Below, one piece after another: positions 1 to 7,701 of a DNA stretch of 9,346 bases; within the stretch, counting starts at the first letter, position 1; every line of letters begins with the position of its first letter. This stretch comes from Deltaproteobacteria bacterium (GTDB taxonomy: Bacteria > Desulfobacterota > DSM-4660 > Desulfatiglandales > B25-G16). The notes under the pieces were generated by a model, which did no database searches, had not been told where the DNA came from, and worked only from the letters and a program-made list of their open reading frames with translations. The position numbers were made by a program, and so were the translations under genes. The DNA lies in NCBI GenBank assembly GCA_003646875.1, contig QMLT01000049.1, positions 1 to 9,346 of the forward strand. The letters are read 5' to 3'.

Positions 1-307
1 AGATTGCATGTATACTTCATATAACTTCTCTAAAACCATTTCAATTCTTTTGTGCAAGGCTTACCCCAAAGCGCATGATATGGATAGCTTCCTTTGGTAA
101 TGTAGAGCCACACCTGGATAGGATAATTATGGTTATGATTGTTCTGTTCATGTCCTTGATTTATAAAAAAAAATGCTTAAATTTTAAGAAGTAATATTCC
201 TTACCTCGATCTAATTTATTGTGCTATTCGTATCCATAAAATTATCCCCGGAATCAATATCCCCTGCAATAGCGATATTTTAAAGAAACGCAAAGGAGGT
301 GTAAAAA
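1..307. other. AT-rich leader region, no recognised gene
   Basis: This stretch comes before the first gene and probably carries the operon promoter, but I cannot place one with confidence. The best sigma-70-like pair is TTGATT at 156-161 with TAAATT at 178-183 (16-base spacer), which is weak. A small perfect inverted repeat, CTTAAA-T-TTTAAG, lies at 176-188 just after a run of nine A. TATCCCC occurs twice, at 243-249 and 258-264. On the + strand, the frame beginning at base 3 stays open for about 63 codons to a stop near 193. On the - strand, a frame of about 48 codons, from roughly 176 down to 35, is also open. Neither has a convincing start or a family I recognise. Either could be the worn end of an older gene, or chance. 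Confidence 0.5.
292..301 (+). promoter_or_regulatory. Strong Shine-Dalgarno site for the first gene
   Basis: AAAGGAGGTG is a near-perfect match to the anti-Shine-Dalgarno end of 16S rRNA. The GGAGG core (295-299) lies eight bases before the TTG at 308. An in-frame TAA at 302-304 excludes every earlier start, and the next in-frame ATG (codon 12) would remove the conserved STFPP segment. The site therefore fixes TTG as the start codon. Confidence 0.85.
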
Positions 308-2038
308 TTGATCAACTTTATTTCTACTTTCCCCCCTTTAATGTGTGGGATTGGGACTTATACCAGCTACCTTGTGAATAAAATGAATGATAAAAAATGG
401 AAGGTATTTTCATTTAAACCGGAGGAGTTTTTAAAAACAGAGGGTCTTATTCCCTATAAGGATAAAGTATTATATGAAATCTCCATACGAAATCCTCATC
501 TTAACCAATATTTAAAAGATGATCTCGTTTGGTTTCAACACTCATTTGGAATGTGGGGAAACGACTCCTCTGTCTTACTAAGTATGGTTAAAGAGGCCAG
601 GCACAAGAAAAATAAGGTAATTGTCAGCTTTCATACAATCCATTTTGAATCAAAAGAGACGGAATCAGGAATGAGACTAATGGAGGAGAAATTGCTCGAC
701 AATATCCTTCCCTGGATCGATTTAGCTACTGTGTTTACTGATGGGGCCTATTGGGCAATTATAAGAAAATTTTCTCAATATAAAGATAAAATAGTGGTCT
801 TAAGACACGGTGTTCATAGTCATCGCTATATGAGTAAAAATGATGCAAGGGAAAGATTACTGAGGCACCTCATTGACCGGGCGGAAATCCCCGCCACGAC
901 GAAAAAGGGGCTAAAAAGTCTCTCCCCCCAACTCTTTTCTGATAACACCATTTTAATGGGTAATTTTGGTTTTATTACACCTGAAAAAGATCCTCTTCAG
1001 CTTTATCAAATTAGTAAGCTCTTACAGGATAAGTTTCCATCCAAAAAGGTAATCACCATTTTTATAGGAAAGATTCAAAAGAGGAATGACCGGAAAATTA
1101 GGGAAGTTTATCCTATATTGGAAAATTTGAAAGCCATTCACGACGGAACATCCAATATATTCATTGAAGATTTCCTTCCCGAGGAGATTTTCCCCTCAGC
1201 CTTCAGCGCACTCGATTTTTCTATCTTCTGGTGCCAGAATGCAACACAATCTGGAAGAATGGCCCATGCGCAGGGAACCAGCACTTGTGTTGTAGGAAGA
1301 AGAATAGAGGGAATGGGGGAAACATTAGATCTGTCTGGATTACCTGCTGGGGTGAACATAAATGATTTAGCAGAGAAGATCGCAGGGCTTATTTTAGACC
1401 CTAAGGTAAAAGAAGATGCAGAAAAGGCAAGCCGGTATTATGCTCAGCAGTTTTCCTTTGAAAACCAGGCCAAAAAGCACCTTTTATTGGAAGAAGTTGT
1501 TAGATCAGGGAAAGAAATACCGTCTTTAGACAGAAGTAAACCGGACTTTACCTTTATTCTTCCTGATATAGCAATAGGGCGTTGGAATGGCTTAGAAGAA
1601 CCCCCAAAAGAGATAGACTTCTTCCTTAATGTAGCAGATGATATCAAGTTGTATCCTCCTCCCAAAAATTATTACAAGATTCCCTTTAAAGATGGGGTCA
1701 CTCCTCAAGTAAAAAAACTGCGAGAGGCAATAAACTTTATAGATAGGTGCTCCAAGAAGGGAAAAATTTTAGTATTTTGTCGATATGGCAAAGGAAGATC
1801 CGCTTCAGCAGTCATAGCTTACCTTTGTAATATTGGTTATGACTATGATGAAGCGGTAAAACTGGTAGCCAGAAAAAGGGCTGGGATAAATCCTCTTCCT
1901 GGATTATATCGGATCATCAACACGGCCTTAAAGAAAAAATCACCATATAGGGAGAAGCATGTGGATACCTATCCTCTTATGCATTCATCGTGGAATGCTC
2001 ACAATGGGACACAGGCGTTAAGAGCAAGTCATCAGTAA
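308..2038 (+). CDS. GT4-like glycosyltransferase fused to a dual-specificity phosphatase domain
   Basis: This is a two-domain cytosolic enzyme of 576 residues with no signal peptide or membrane segment. Residues 1 to about 400 look like a GT4 (GT-B fold) glycosyltransferase: ISTFPP..CGIGTYT..YL at 5-22 (donor/acceptor loop), WFQHSFG at 75-81, a second Rossmann start LMGNFGFITPEKDP at 216-229, and SGRMAHAQGT at 315-324. The usual second glutamate of the E-x7-E motif is not seen there. Residues about 413-543 match the dual-specificity phosphatase fold: a candidate general acid D462 in IPFKDG, and a phosphate loop with C491 and R497 spaced CX5R and followed by SAS. The residue before the cysteine is Phe, not the usual His. 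The TTG start is fixed by the Shine-Dalgarno site and an upstream stop. Family knowledge says such loops dephosphorylate proteins, lipids or sugar phosphates. That this one removes a phosphate from the cluster's own glycoside is inference. About 30 tail residues are unassigned. Confidence 0.8.
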   Translation: MINFISTFPPLMCGIGTYTSYLVNKMNDKKWKVFSFKPEEFLKTEGLIPYKDKVLYEISIRNPHLNQYLKDDLVWFQHSFGMWGNDSSVLLSMVKEARHKKNKVIVSFHTIHFESKETESGMRLMEEKLLDNILPWIDLATVFTDGAYWAIIRKFSQYKDKIVVLRHGVHSHRYMSKNDARERLLRHLIDRAEIPATTKKGLKSLSPQLFSDNTILMGNFGFITPEKDPLQLYQISKLLQDKFPSKKVITIFIGKIQKRNDRKIREVYPILENLKAIHDGTSNIFIEDFLPEEIFPSAFSALDFSIFWCQNATQSGRMAHAQGTSTCVVGRRIEGMGETLDLSGLPAGVNINDLAEKIAGLILDPKVKEDAEKASRYYAQQFSFENQAKKHLLLEEVVRSGKEIPSLDRSKPDFTFILPDIAIGRWNGLEEPPKEIDFFLNVADDIKLYPPPKNYYKIPFKDGVTPQVKKLREAINFIDRCSKKGKILVFCRYGKGRSASAVIAYLCNIGYDYDEAVKLVARKRAGINPLPGLYRIINTALKKKSPYREKHVDTYPLMHSSWNAHNGTQALRASHQ

Positions 2039-2073
2039 ATTCATAAAGTTGATATGATAGAGAGAGAAATTGA

Positions 2074-3219
2074 GTGAATATCTGTTATATTTCCACATTC
2101 CCGCCGGAGATGTGTGGCATCGGGACCTATACGAATTATCTTACAAATGCCCTGCTTGACATTGATGATGGAATTTCAGTAACTGTGCTTGCAAGGAAAG
2201 GAGGAGAACAAAGGAAGTCAGAAAGACTTACTGTTATTCCTTCCTTTTCTGCTGGAGATTATACAGACGTCCTTATCAATTTAAGGCATTTAAGGGCTGA
2301 TATTATTCACATTCAGCATGAATTTGGTCTCTTCCCAGCAGAAAAGAATTTCCTTAAATTTCTCAAGGAAATAAAGGCAAATAAATACCCTCTAATACTT
2401 ACCCTTCATACCGTATATACCACACATACCCGAAATTTGCCTGGAATTGATGTTGACATCGAGGAATATAATTGCAAAATAGGGGATATTGTAGATTGCG
2501 AAATCGTCCACCTGGACAGACCCTTAAGGAGAGTACTTTTACGAATGGGGATAGCAAAAGAGAAGTTAGAGATCATTCCTCATGGCACGAAATTGTTTGC
2601 ATTAATAGATAGTTATCAGGCAAAAGAAAGACTTGGCCTTCCTGCGGGAAAATTAATACTTTCTTTTGGATTTATAAGCAAGGGAAAGAATCAACTTTCC
2701 CTCATAGAAGCCTTGCCTTTAATACTAAAAAATGTCTCGGATGCCTACCTTTTTATTGCGGGCTATTCTCGAGTTATGGATCCAGATGATTTATCTTATA
2801 TAAAACTATGTAAGGAGAAGGCGAGGGAATTAAACATAGAGGATCGAGTAATATTCTCCGATGACTTTATTGCTGAAAAGGATCTCCCTCTGGTATTTAG
2901 CGCCGCAGATTGCTGTTGTTACCTCTATAATGAAGAAAACAGGAGTGGCAGTGGGGCAATACATATTGCGCTTGGCTCAGGAAGGCCAATAATAGCAAGC
3001 AGGATACCTAAGTTCGAAGAAGAATTGATGAAAAATGTGAGCGATGAAATACTTTGTCTTCCAAATAATATAGAAGCAATAGCAGAGATTACCGTGAGGA
3101 TTCTTAACGATAAGAAATTTACTAATGCGATAGTTAGATCGATAAGGAAATACGCCATTGATACATCCTGGGAAGAGATAGCAAAAAAACACCTTATTCT
3201 TTACCAGAGGTTTCTATAA
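2074..3219 (+). CDS. GT4 family glycosyltransferase
   Basis: This 381-residue GT-B enzyme of ordinary family length is predicted to move a sugar from a nucleotide donor, in the cytosol or at the inner face of the membrane. Visible motifs are ISTFPPEMCGIGTYTNYL at 6-23, DIIHIQHEFGLF at 76-87, LTLHTVYTTHTRN at 109-121 and IIPHGTK at 167-173. The second Rossmann half opens with LILSFGFISKGKN at 194-206, and the donor-site region is RSGSGAIHIALGSGRPIIAS at 290-309. The second glutamate expected in E-x7-E is replaced, and SGSGAIH takes its place. The GTG start is preceded directly by an in-frame TGA (2071-2073), and the next Met would cut into the conserved STFPP loop, so GTG is well supported. 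The ribosome site is weak (GAGAG-rich). The N-terminus is nearly identical in pattern to gene 1, so the two are paralogs. It ends flush against the next start. Donor and acceptor cannot be told from sequence. Confidence 0.85.
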   Translation: MNICYISTFPPEMCGIGTYTNYLTNALLDIDDGISVTVLARKGGEQRKSERLTVIPSFSAGDYTDVLINLRHLRADIIHIQHEFGLFPAEKNFLKFLKEIKANKYPLILTLHTVYTTHTRNLPGIDVDIEEYNCKIGDIVDCEIVHLDRPLRRVLLRMGIAKEKLEIIPHGTKLFALIDSYQAKERLGLPAGKLILSFGFISKGKNQLSLIEALPLILKNVSDAYLFIAGYSRVMDPDDLSYIKLCKEKARELNIEDRVIFSDDFIAEKDLPLVFSAADCCCYLYNEENRSGSGAIHIALGSGRPIIASRIPKFEEELMKNVSDEILCLPNNIEAIAEITVRILNDKKFTNAIVRSIRKYAIDTSWEEIAKKHLILYQRFL

Positions 3220-6200
3220 ATGGAGAAAGAATATCAACATCTTATGCAAGAGCCATTAAAGAAGGCAAGGGCCATCAAAAAGGCAGATATTGTGATTGGC
3301 ATACCCTTCTATAATGAGTCGGAAACCATAGGTGATGTCTTTAAAACAGCAAGAGAGGGTCTTGAAACATTTTATCCGGAAAAGAAAGGGGTGATTATTT
3401 GTGTAGGCGCCCAGGTAGGGGGAAAAGCATTAGATGTTATAAATAACATATCTAGCAAAGAGATATCTTATAATATAGAAATAATCTCTTTTCTCTTAAA
3501 AGGAAAAATCAGTGGAAGGGGATGGGCAATCAGGGCAATTATGGAAATATCCAATCTCCTTCAAGCAGATTTAGCAGTTTTCAGCGCTGATTTAACATCA
3601 TTTAAGGAAGAAGGTAGAATAAAAGGCCTATCCCATGAATGGGTAAGGCTTCTTCTTGAGCCAGTTAAGAAAGACGGGTTTGATTTCGTCTTCAGCAGGT
3701 ACAATAGGCATTATTTTGATTCAGGAATCACCAGATTATTTGTTATTCCTTTGATTTCAGCAATATATGGAAAAAGAATAGCTGAACCAATCTCAGGTGA
3801 GTTTGGCATCAGCCATAGAGCGCTTTTCAGGTACCTTCAGGATCCAGAGGTATGGCTATCTGAGACAGGCTATTACGGAATAGATACCTTTCTTGCTACA
3901 TCAGCGATAATAAATAATTTCAGGATGTGTGAAGTTAATTTAGGTATAAAATCCCATCAAGCATCTTCTGGCAAAATAAAACTCATCTTCAGGGGAATAG
4001 CCAAGGGTATCTTTGAGCGAATATTAGAGGATAGCGACTTTTGGAGAGAAAAGAGCGGAGTCCTTTCTTATGTAGATAGCTATGGTTTTAAAAAAGAGGA
4101 TGCCCCCCCTTCTATTGATCTAAGTTATAAAGAATTGGTGAATGAATACCGGATGGGTGTAAACCGTTTTGTCTATCTATATGGAGATATTCTCCCTGCT
4201 AATATTTGCAATGATTTATTGCAATTAGCAGACTGCCCTCGGGAGGAATTTGAGCTTTCTGGCCGTCTATGGGCAAAAATAGTTTATCAGTTTCTTCTAT
4301 CATTTTCCTTTGGTAAAGAGTTAAAAAGAGAAGATATTATAAATGGGCTGTTACCGATATTTTTGGGAAGATTAGGCAGCTTTGTCAGGGTGTTGAAACA
4401 GCTACAGCGGAAATTAGAGATAACTGCGCATAATCATTCCACTCCAATTATTTTTAATGAAGCAGAAAGTCTATTTAGCAATGAAATAGAACTATTCCTT
4501 CTGGAAAGAGAAGATTTTATAAGAGATTGGAACAAGAAGGAAAAGCCTCTTAAACCATATCTTTCAAAAATTGGGTCATGGGAATTCATACCACATGTTC
4601 CTTTAATAGTCCCGCAAGAGATTGCAACCAAGACAGGCAACTTAGTTAGGGCCCAGGATATATATAAATCTTTGCTTGATAGGTATAGGACAGAATTTCA
4701 ACAATTTATCTCTCAAAGATTGCGCCTTAAAAAGGACATAAGCAGTTTAACTATACTCAAGACTGTAAAAGATTTTATGTCCAATACAGAAAGAGGCTTT
4801 GATAAATTTCTTTTTCCTGGTAATCTTTATACTGTTGAGGGAACGGAAAAGGTTGTAAGCTCAATATTCCGTTATTTTCCACCAAAAAAGGGATTCTCCC
4901 TCAAAGAGGAAGTGGCGTATCGAATGATCAGAAAAAATCCGCCATCAAACCTCATAACAAGGCTCGGCTTTTTTGATTTACCCCAGCTATTGAGGGATTA
5001 TACACCCTGTGATGTCCTGGCCTTAGCAAGTTGGAGTGAAGAAAGGGAATATATAGAAGGAATATGGGATGAGCTAAGGAAAACTGCGATACCCTCAGAT
5101 TTTGAATCTTCCTATATTGTGCCCATTGTAGTATCATATAGCTCATTTCCTGCCCTGGCCGAAATGAAGGATCAATCAGCCCTTAATCGACTAACCGGAA
5201 GGATAGTTATAAGTAATCTTCCAAAGGCTAAGGGAGGAGAATTCCCAAAGATCCGATATTTCACCACTATTGCAAAAAATATAATAGAGGCAGAAAGGTT
5301 TGGAAAGATATGGGAAGAATTTTCTAAAGAGAGCGATTTTGGCAATAGAGTAATCAATTCCCTTCAAGGCCACTGGGGCAGAACCCCGCTTTCTGCCCAC
5401 AATATCTTTGAGAATGGAAACCAGAGAGCCTTGGTTCAGCGGATAATCCACATGGCAGAGAGGATAAAAAATGAGGCATCCGAGGCGGGAGACATAGAGA
5501 AGATTAACTTGGCTTCAAGAATTGAGGACCTTTCCAGCGTATACCACTTAGCATTAACCCTGCCTGATAATACCTTTATTCCGCTTTCTGCCTGGACCTG
5601 GGCGAGCTACAGCTTCAAGGGTGGAAGAGAATTTCCCACCCCCTTTTCTCTTCATGTAGAAAGGAATTGGACAAGCGCTGACTTTCTGCTGGAATATAGT
5701 AAAGCTTGCGGATTGGCTGATAAACCTGCCGTAGAAAGAAAGATTATTGAACTTATGGGCGAAGGTAGAGAGTCAGAAGATCTTGCTCATCATTTGCTGG
5801 GTCTAGAGAAGGAGGCTGAGAGAGTTCTAAGTGATAAGCTACCAATTTTAAAGGAGATACCTGCAGGAAGTCTGACAAGACTTACTAAAGGCCCCATTAT
5901 TGAGCCTATTCAGGACCATTGGTGGGAATCAAAGTTTGTTTTTAACTGTGCTTCGGTGAGAATTAGAGATAAAATTTTTATTCTCTACAGGGCAGTAGGA
6001 CATGAACCCAATGTGTCATACATTGGCCTTGCAATGAGCAAAGATGGAGTTACGATAGATGAAAGGCTTGATCATCCCATATTTAGCCCGGAAGAGGATT
6101 ATGAAGGCGCCAATTTTAGAGACCCTGCTTCAACAAAAGGCTGTGAAGACCCCAGGGCAGCGCTAATTGGAGACAGATTATATATGCTATATACTGCAAA

Positions 6201-6864
6201 TAGTGGTAGTGTCTCTCAAATAGCCATGGCATCCATCGGGATTGATGATTTTATATCATATAACTGGAATGCCTGGGTAAGGCATGGGCCTACATTTCCC
6301 AACTTTCCCAATAAAGATGCAATTCTCTTTTCTGAGAAATTTTCTGGCAAGTTTGTAGTCTTTCACAGAATATACCCGGATATCTGGCTTTCCTACCTTG
6401 ATAATCTTGATCCACCCTGGCCATCTCAAGGCCAGAAGATAATTATTACTCCAAGGGCAGGGATGGTATGGGATGGAGTGTATATTGGCGCAGGCGCGCA
6501 GCCGATAAAGACCTCCTGGGGATGGCTTATTATTTACCACGGGGTGGATTATCTTCGGATATACCGGCTGGGGTTAATCTTGGTAGACCTTAATGATCCT
6601 GGAGAGGTGTTGTATAGGTCTCCAAACGCTATCTTAGAACCCGAAAGGGATTATGAAATTGGCAAGGGAAAGGGCATTTACTGGGTCCCCCAAGTTGTAT
6701 TTACATGCGGGGCGGTAGCAGCATCCAATAAATATACTCTGGATGCGGATGATAGCATCCTGGTTTATTATGGCGCTGCAGATACAGTAATTGGTGTAGC
6801 AGGAGCCAGGATTGGCGATCTCATCCCTCCTGAGGTGAGAGAACGGATTGAAGCAAGTATGTAG
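3220..6864 (+). CDS. Giant fusion: GT78/GT81-like glycosyltransferase, unknown middle, GH130 phosphorylase-like domain
   Basis: This is a 1214-residue cytosolic protein. Residues about 22-300 form a GT-A transferase: IGIPFYNESETIGDVF at 26-41, SGRGWAIRAI at 98-107, a metal-site region SADLTSF at 122-128, and EPISGEFGISHRAL at 189-202. The ADLTSF and P-(I/L)-SGE elements recall mannosylglycerate synthase (GT78) and glucosyl-3-phosphoglycerate synthase (GT81). Residues about 300-880 match nothing I know. Within them, 789-823 (LSAWTWASYSFKGG, then SLHVERNWTSADFL) looks like a conserved site. Residues about 884-1205 are GH130-like: GCEDPR at 974-979 (D977, expected general acid), NKDAILFSEK at 1031-1040, FHR at 1048-1050, YHGV at 1106-1109 and YYGAADT at 1183-1189. 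GH130 members mostly phosphorolyse beta-mannosides; some hydrolyse them. The ATG directly abuts the previous stop, with AGAGG at 3206-3210 as ribosome site. The domain calls at both ends are firm. Substrate and the direction of reaction are unknown. Confidence 0.8.
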   Translation: MEKEYQHLMQEPLKKARAIKKADIVIGIPFYNESETIGDVFKTAREGLETFYPEKKGVIICVGAQVGGKALDVINNISSKEISYNIEIISFLLKGKISGRGWAIRAIMEISNLLQADLAVFSADLTSFKEEGRIKGLSHEWVRLLLEPVKKDGFDFVFSRYNRHYFDSGITRLFVIPLISAIYGKRIAEPISGEFGISHRALFRYLQDPEVWLSETGYYGIDTFLATSAIINNFRMCEVNLGIKSHQASSGKIKLIFRGIAKGIFERILEDSDFWREKSGVLSYVDSYGFKKEDAPPSIDLSYKELVNEYRMGVNRFVYLYGDILPANICNDLLQLADCPREEFELSGRLWAKIVYQFLLSFSFGKELKREDIINGLLPIFLGRLGSFVRVLKQLQRKLEITAHNHSTPIIFNEAESLFSNEIELFLLEREDFIRDWNKKEKPLKPYLSKIGSWEFIPHVPLIVPQEIATKTGNLVRAQDIYKSLLDRYRTEFQQFISQRLRLKKDISSLTILKTVKDFMSNTERGFDKFLFPGNLYTVEGTEKVVSSIFRYFPPKKGFSLKEEVAYRMIRKNPPSNLITRLGFFDLPQLLRDYTPCDVLALASWSEEREYIEGIWDELRKTAIPSDFESSYIVPIVVSYSSFPALAEMKDQSALNRLTGRIVISNLPKAKGGEFPKIRYFTTIAKNIIEAERFGKIWEEFSKESDFGNRVINSLQGHWGRTPLSAHNIFENGNQRALVQRIIHMAERIKNEASEAGDIEKINLASRIEDLSSVYHLALTLPDNTFIPLSAWTWASYSFKGGREFPTPFSLHVERNWTSADFLLEYSKACGLADKPAVERKIIELMGEGRESEDLAHHLLGLEKEAERVLSDKLPILKEIPAGSLTRLTKGPIIEPIQDHWWESKFVFNCASVRIRDKIFILYRAVGHEPNVSYIGLAMSKDGVTIDERLDHPIFSPEEDYEGANFRDPASTKGCEDPRAALIGDRLYMLYTANSGSVSQIAMASIGIDDFISYNWNAWVRHGPTFPNFPNKDAILFSEKFSGKFVVFHRIYPDIWLSYLDNLDPPWPSQGQKIIITPRAGMVWDGVYIGAGAQPIKTSWGWLIIYHGVDYLRIYRLGLILVDLNDPGEVLYRSPNAILEPERDYEIGKGKGIYWVPQVVFTCGAVAASNKYTLDADDSILVYYGAADTVIGVAGARIGDLIPPEVRERIEASM

Positions 6865-6873
6865 GTTTAATAT

Positions 6874-7701
6874 ATGAATCCAACAAACAGAAAAATAACC
6901 GAGGCAGCCAATTTTATACGCGAGAGGATAATAGGACAACCTCTCATAGGGATGATCACAGGAACCGGTCTTGGAAACCTGACTGATGTAATGGAAATTG
7001 CTAAAAGAATTCCCTATGAACAGATTCCGCATTTTCCAAAATCAACTGTTGAAAGCCATGCGGGCATCCTTGTCTCTGGCTCTATGGCAGAGAAGTCTAT
7101 TCTTGCCATGCAGGGAAGATTTCATATCTACGAGGGATATACTGCTAACGAGATTACATTTCCGATCAGGGTTATGGCGCGTTTAGGAGTGAAATACCTT
7201 TTTGTGGTAAGTGCGGCAGGAGGATTAAATCCTCTTTTTAAGCCAGGAGAAGTAATGCTTGTTACAGATCATATAAACCTCACAGGAGATAATCCCCTTA
7301 TCGGAAAAAATATTGATGAATTAGGGCCGAGGTTTCCGGATATGACCTCTGCCTATGATAAAGACCTTACAGTCTTATCCAAAGAAAAGGCAAGAGAAGA
7401 AAAGATTATTTTAAATCAAGGCATCTATGTGGGTATAACCGGACCAAGTCTTGAAACACCTGCTGAGACGAGATTTTTAAGATCAATAGGTGGCGATGCG
7501 GTGGGAATGTCAACTGTTAATGAGGTTATAGCTGCTGTTCATTGTGGATTAAAGGTATTGGTAATTGTAGCTCTCACCAATAGTAACCTTCCTGATTGTA
7601 TGACACCTACATCAATGGAAGATGTGATTCTTAATGCCAAAAAGGCATCTTCCTCGTTAACCAAATTGCTCCCAGCAATTATCAAGGATTTAGAAAAATG
7701 A
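6874..7701 (+). CDS. Purine nucleoside phosphorylase, trimeric (class I) type
   Basis: This 275-residue protein, the normal length for the trimeric PNP/MTAP family, cleaves purine nucleosides with phosphate to give the free base and a pentose 1-phosphate. Motifs in order: GTGLG at 30-34 (phosphate loop), STVESHAG at 57-64, GRFHIYEGY at 81-89, AAGGLNP at 114-120, DHINLTGDNPL at 132-142, FPDMTSAYD at 154-162, GPSLETPAETR at 190-200, GMST at 211-214 and ALTNSN at 233-238. E198 and N236 align with human PNP Glu201 and Asn243. Asn here favours 6-oxopurines (inosine, guanosine, methylthioinosine), whereas methylthioadenosine phosphorylases usually carry Asp. Two loops differ from the common pattern: SHAG for GHAG, and VSAAGG for TNAAGG. 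It starts nine bases after the previous gene without a clear Shine-Dalgarno site, so translation is probably coupled. It overlaps the deaminase by ATGA. Methylthioinosine phosphorylase is a real alternative. Confidence 0.88.
   Translation: MNPTNRKITEAANFIRERIIGQPLIGMITGTGLGNLTDVMEIAKRIPYEQIPHFPKSTVESHAGILVSGSMAEKSILAMQGRFHIYEGYTANEITFPIRVMARLGVKYLFVVSAAGGLNPLFKPGEVMLVTDHINLTGDNPLIGKNIDELGPRFPDMTSAYDKDLTVLSKEKAREEKIILNQGIYVGITGPSLETPAETRFLRSIGGDAVGMSTVNEVIAAVHCGLKVLVIVALTNSNLPDCMTPTSMEDVILNAKKASSSLTKLLPAIIKDLEK
7698..7701 (+). other. ATGA stop/start overlap of the PNP and deaminase genes
   Basis: The deaminase ATG shares bases with the TGA of the phosphorylase. This is the classic arrangement for translational coupling and for making the two enzymes in matched amounts. 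It supports reading them as consecutive steps of one pathway. Confidence 0.9.

Noticed and set aside
156..183. Possible sigma-70 promoter (TTGATT, 16 bases, TAAATT)
   Set aside because: Matches this poor occur often in AT-rich DNA, and the organism's promoter rules are unknown.
880..895. GC-rich GGCGG/CCGCC inverted repeat in gene 1
   Set aside because: The stem is only 5 bp. Local G+C is high and it falls in a variable region (residues 189-197), but this is too weak to call a second palindromic element.
1138..1665. Two 73-codon - strand open frames within gene 1
   Set aside because: They are shadows of the GT4 and linker coding sequence, with no ribosome site or protein-like motif.
6417..6435. 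CTGGCC/GGCCAG hairpin in the GH130 part of gene 3
   Set aside because: A 6-bp stem with a 7-base loop inside coding sequence is expected by chance in 9 kb, and it has no T-run.
6634..7032. Open frame of 132 codons on the - strand across the gene 3/PNP junction
   Set aside because: It is antisense to two well-supported genes, is rich in Cys, Tyr and Ile typical of reversed coding DNA, and matches no family.
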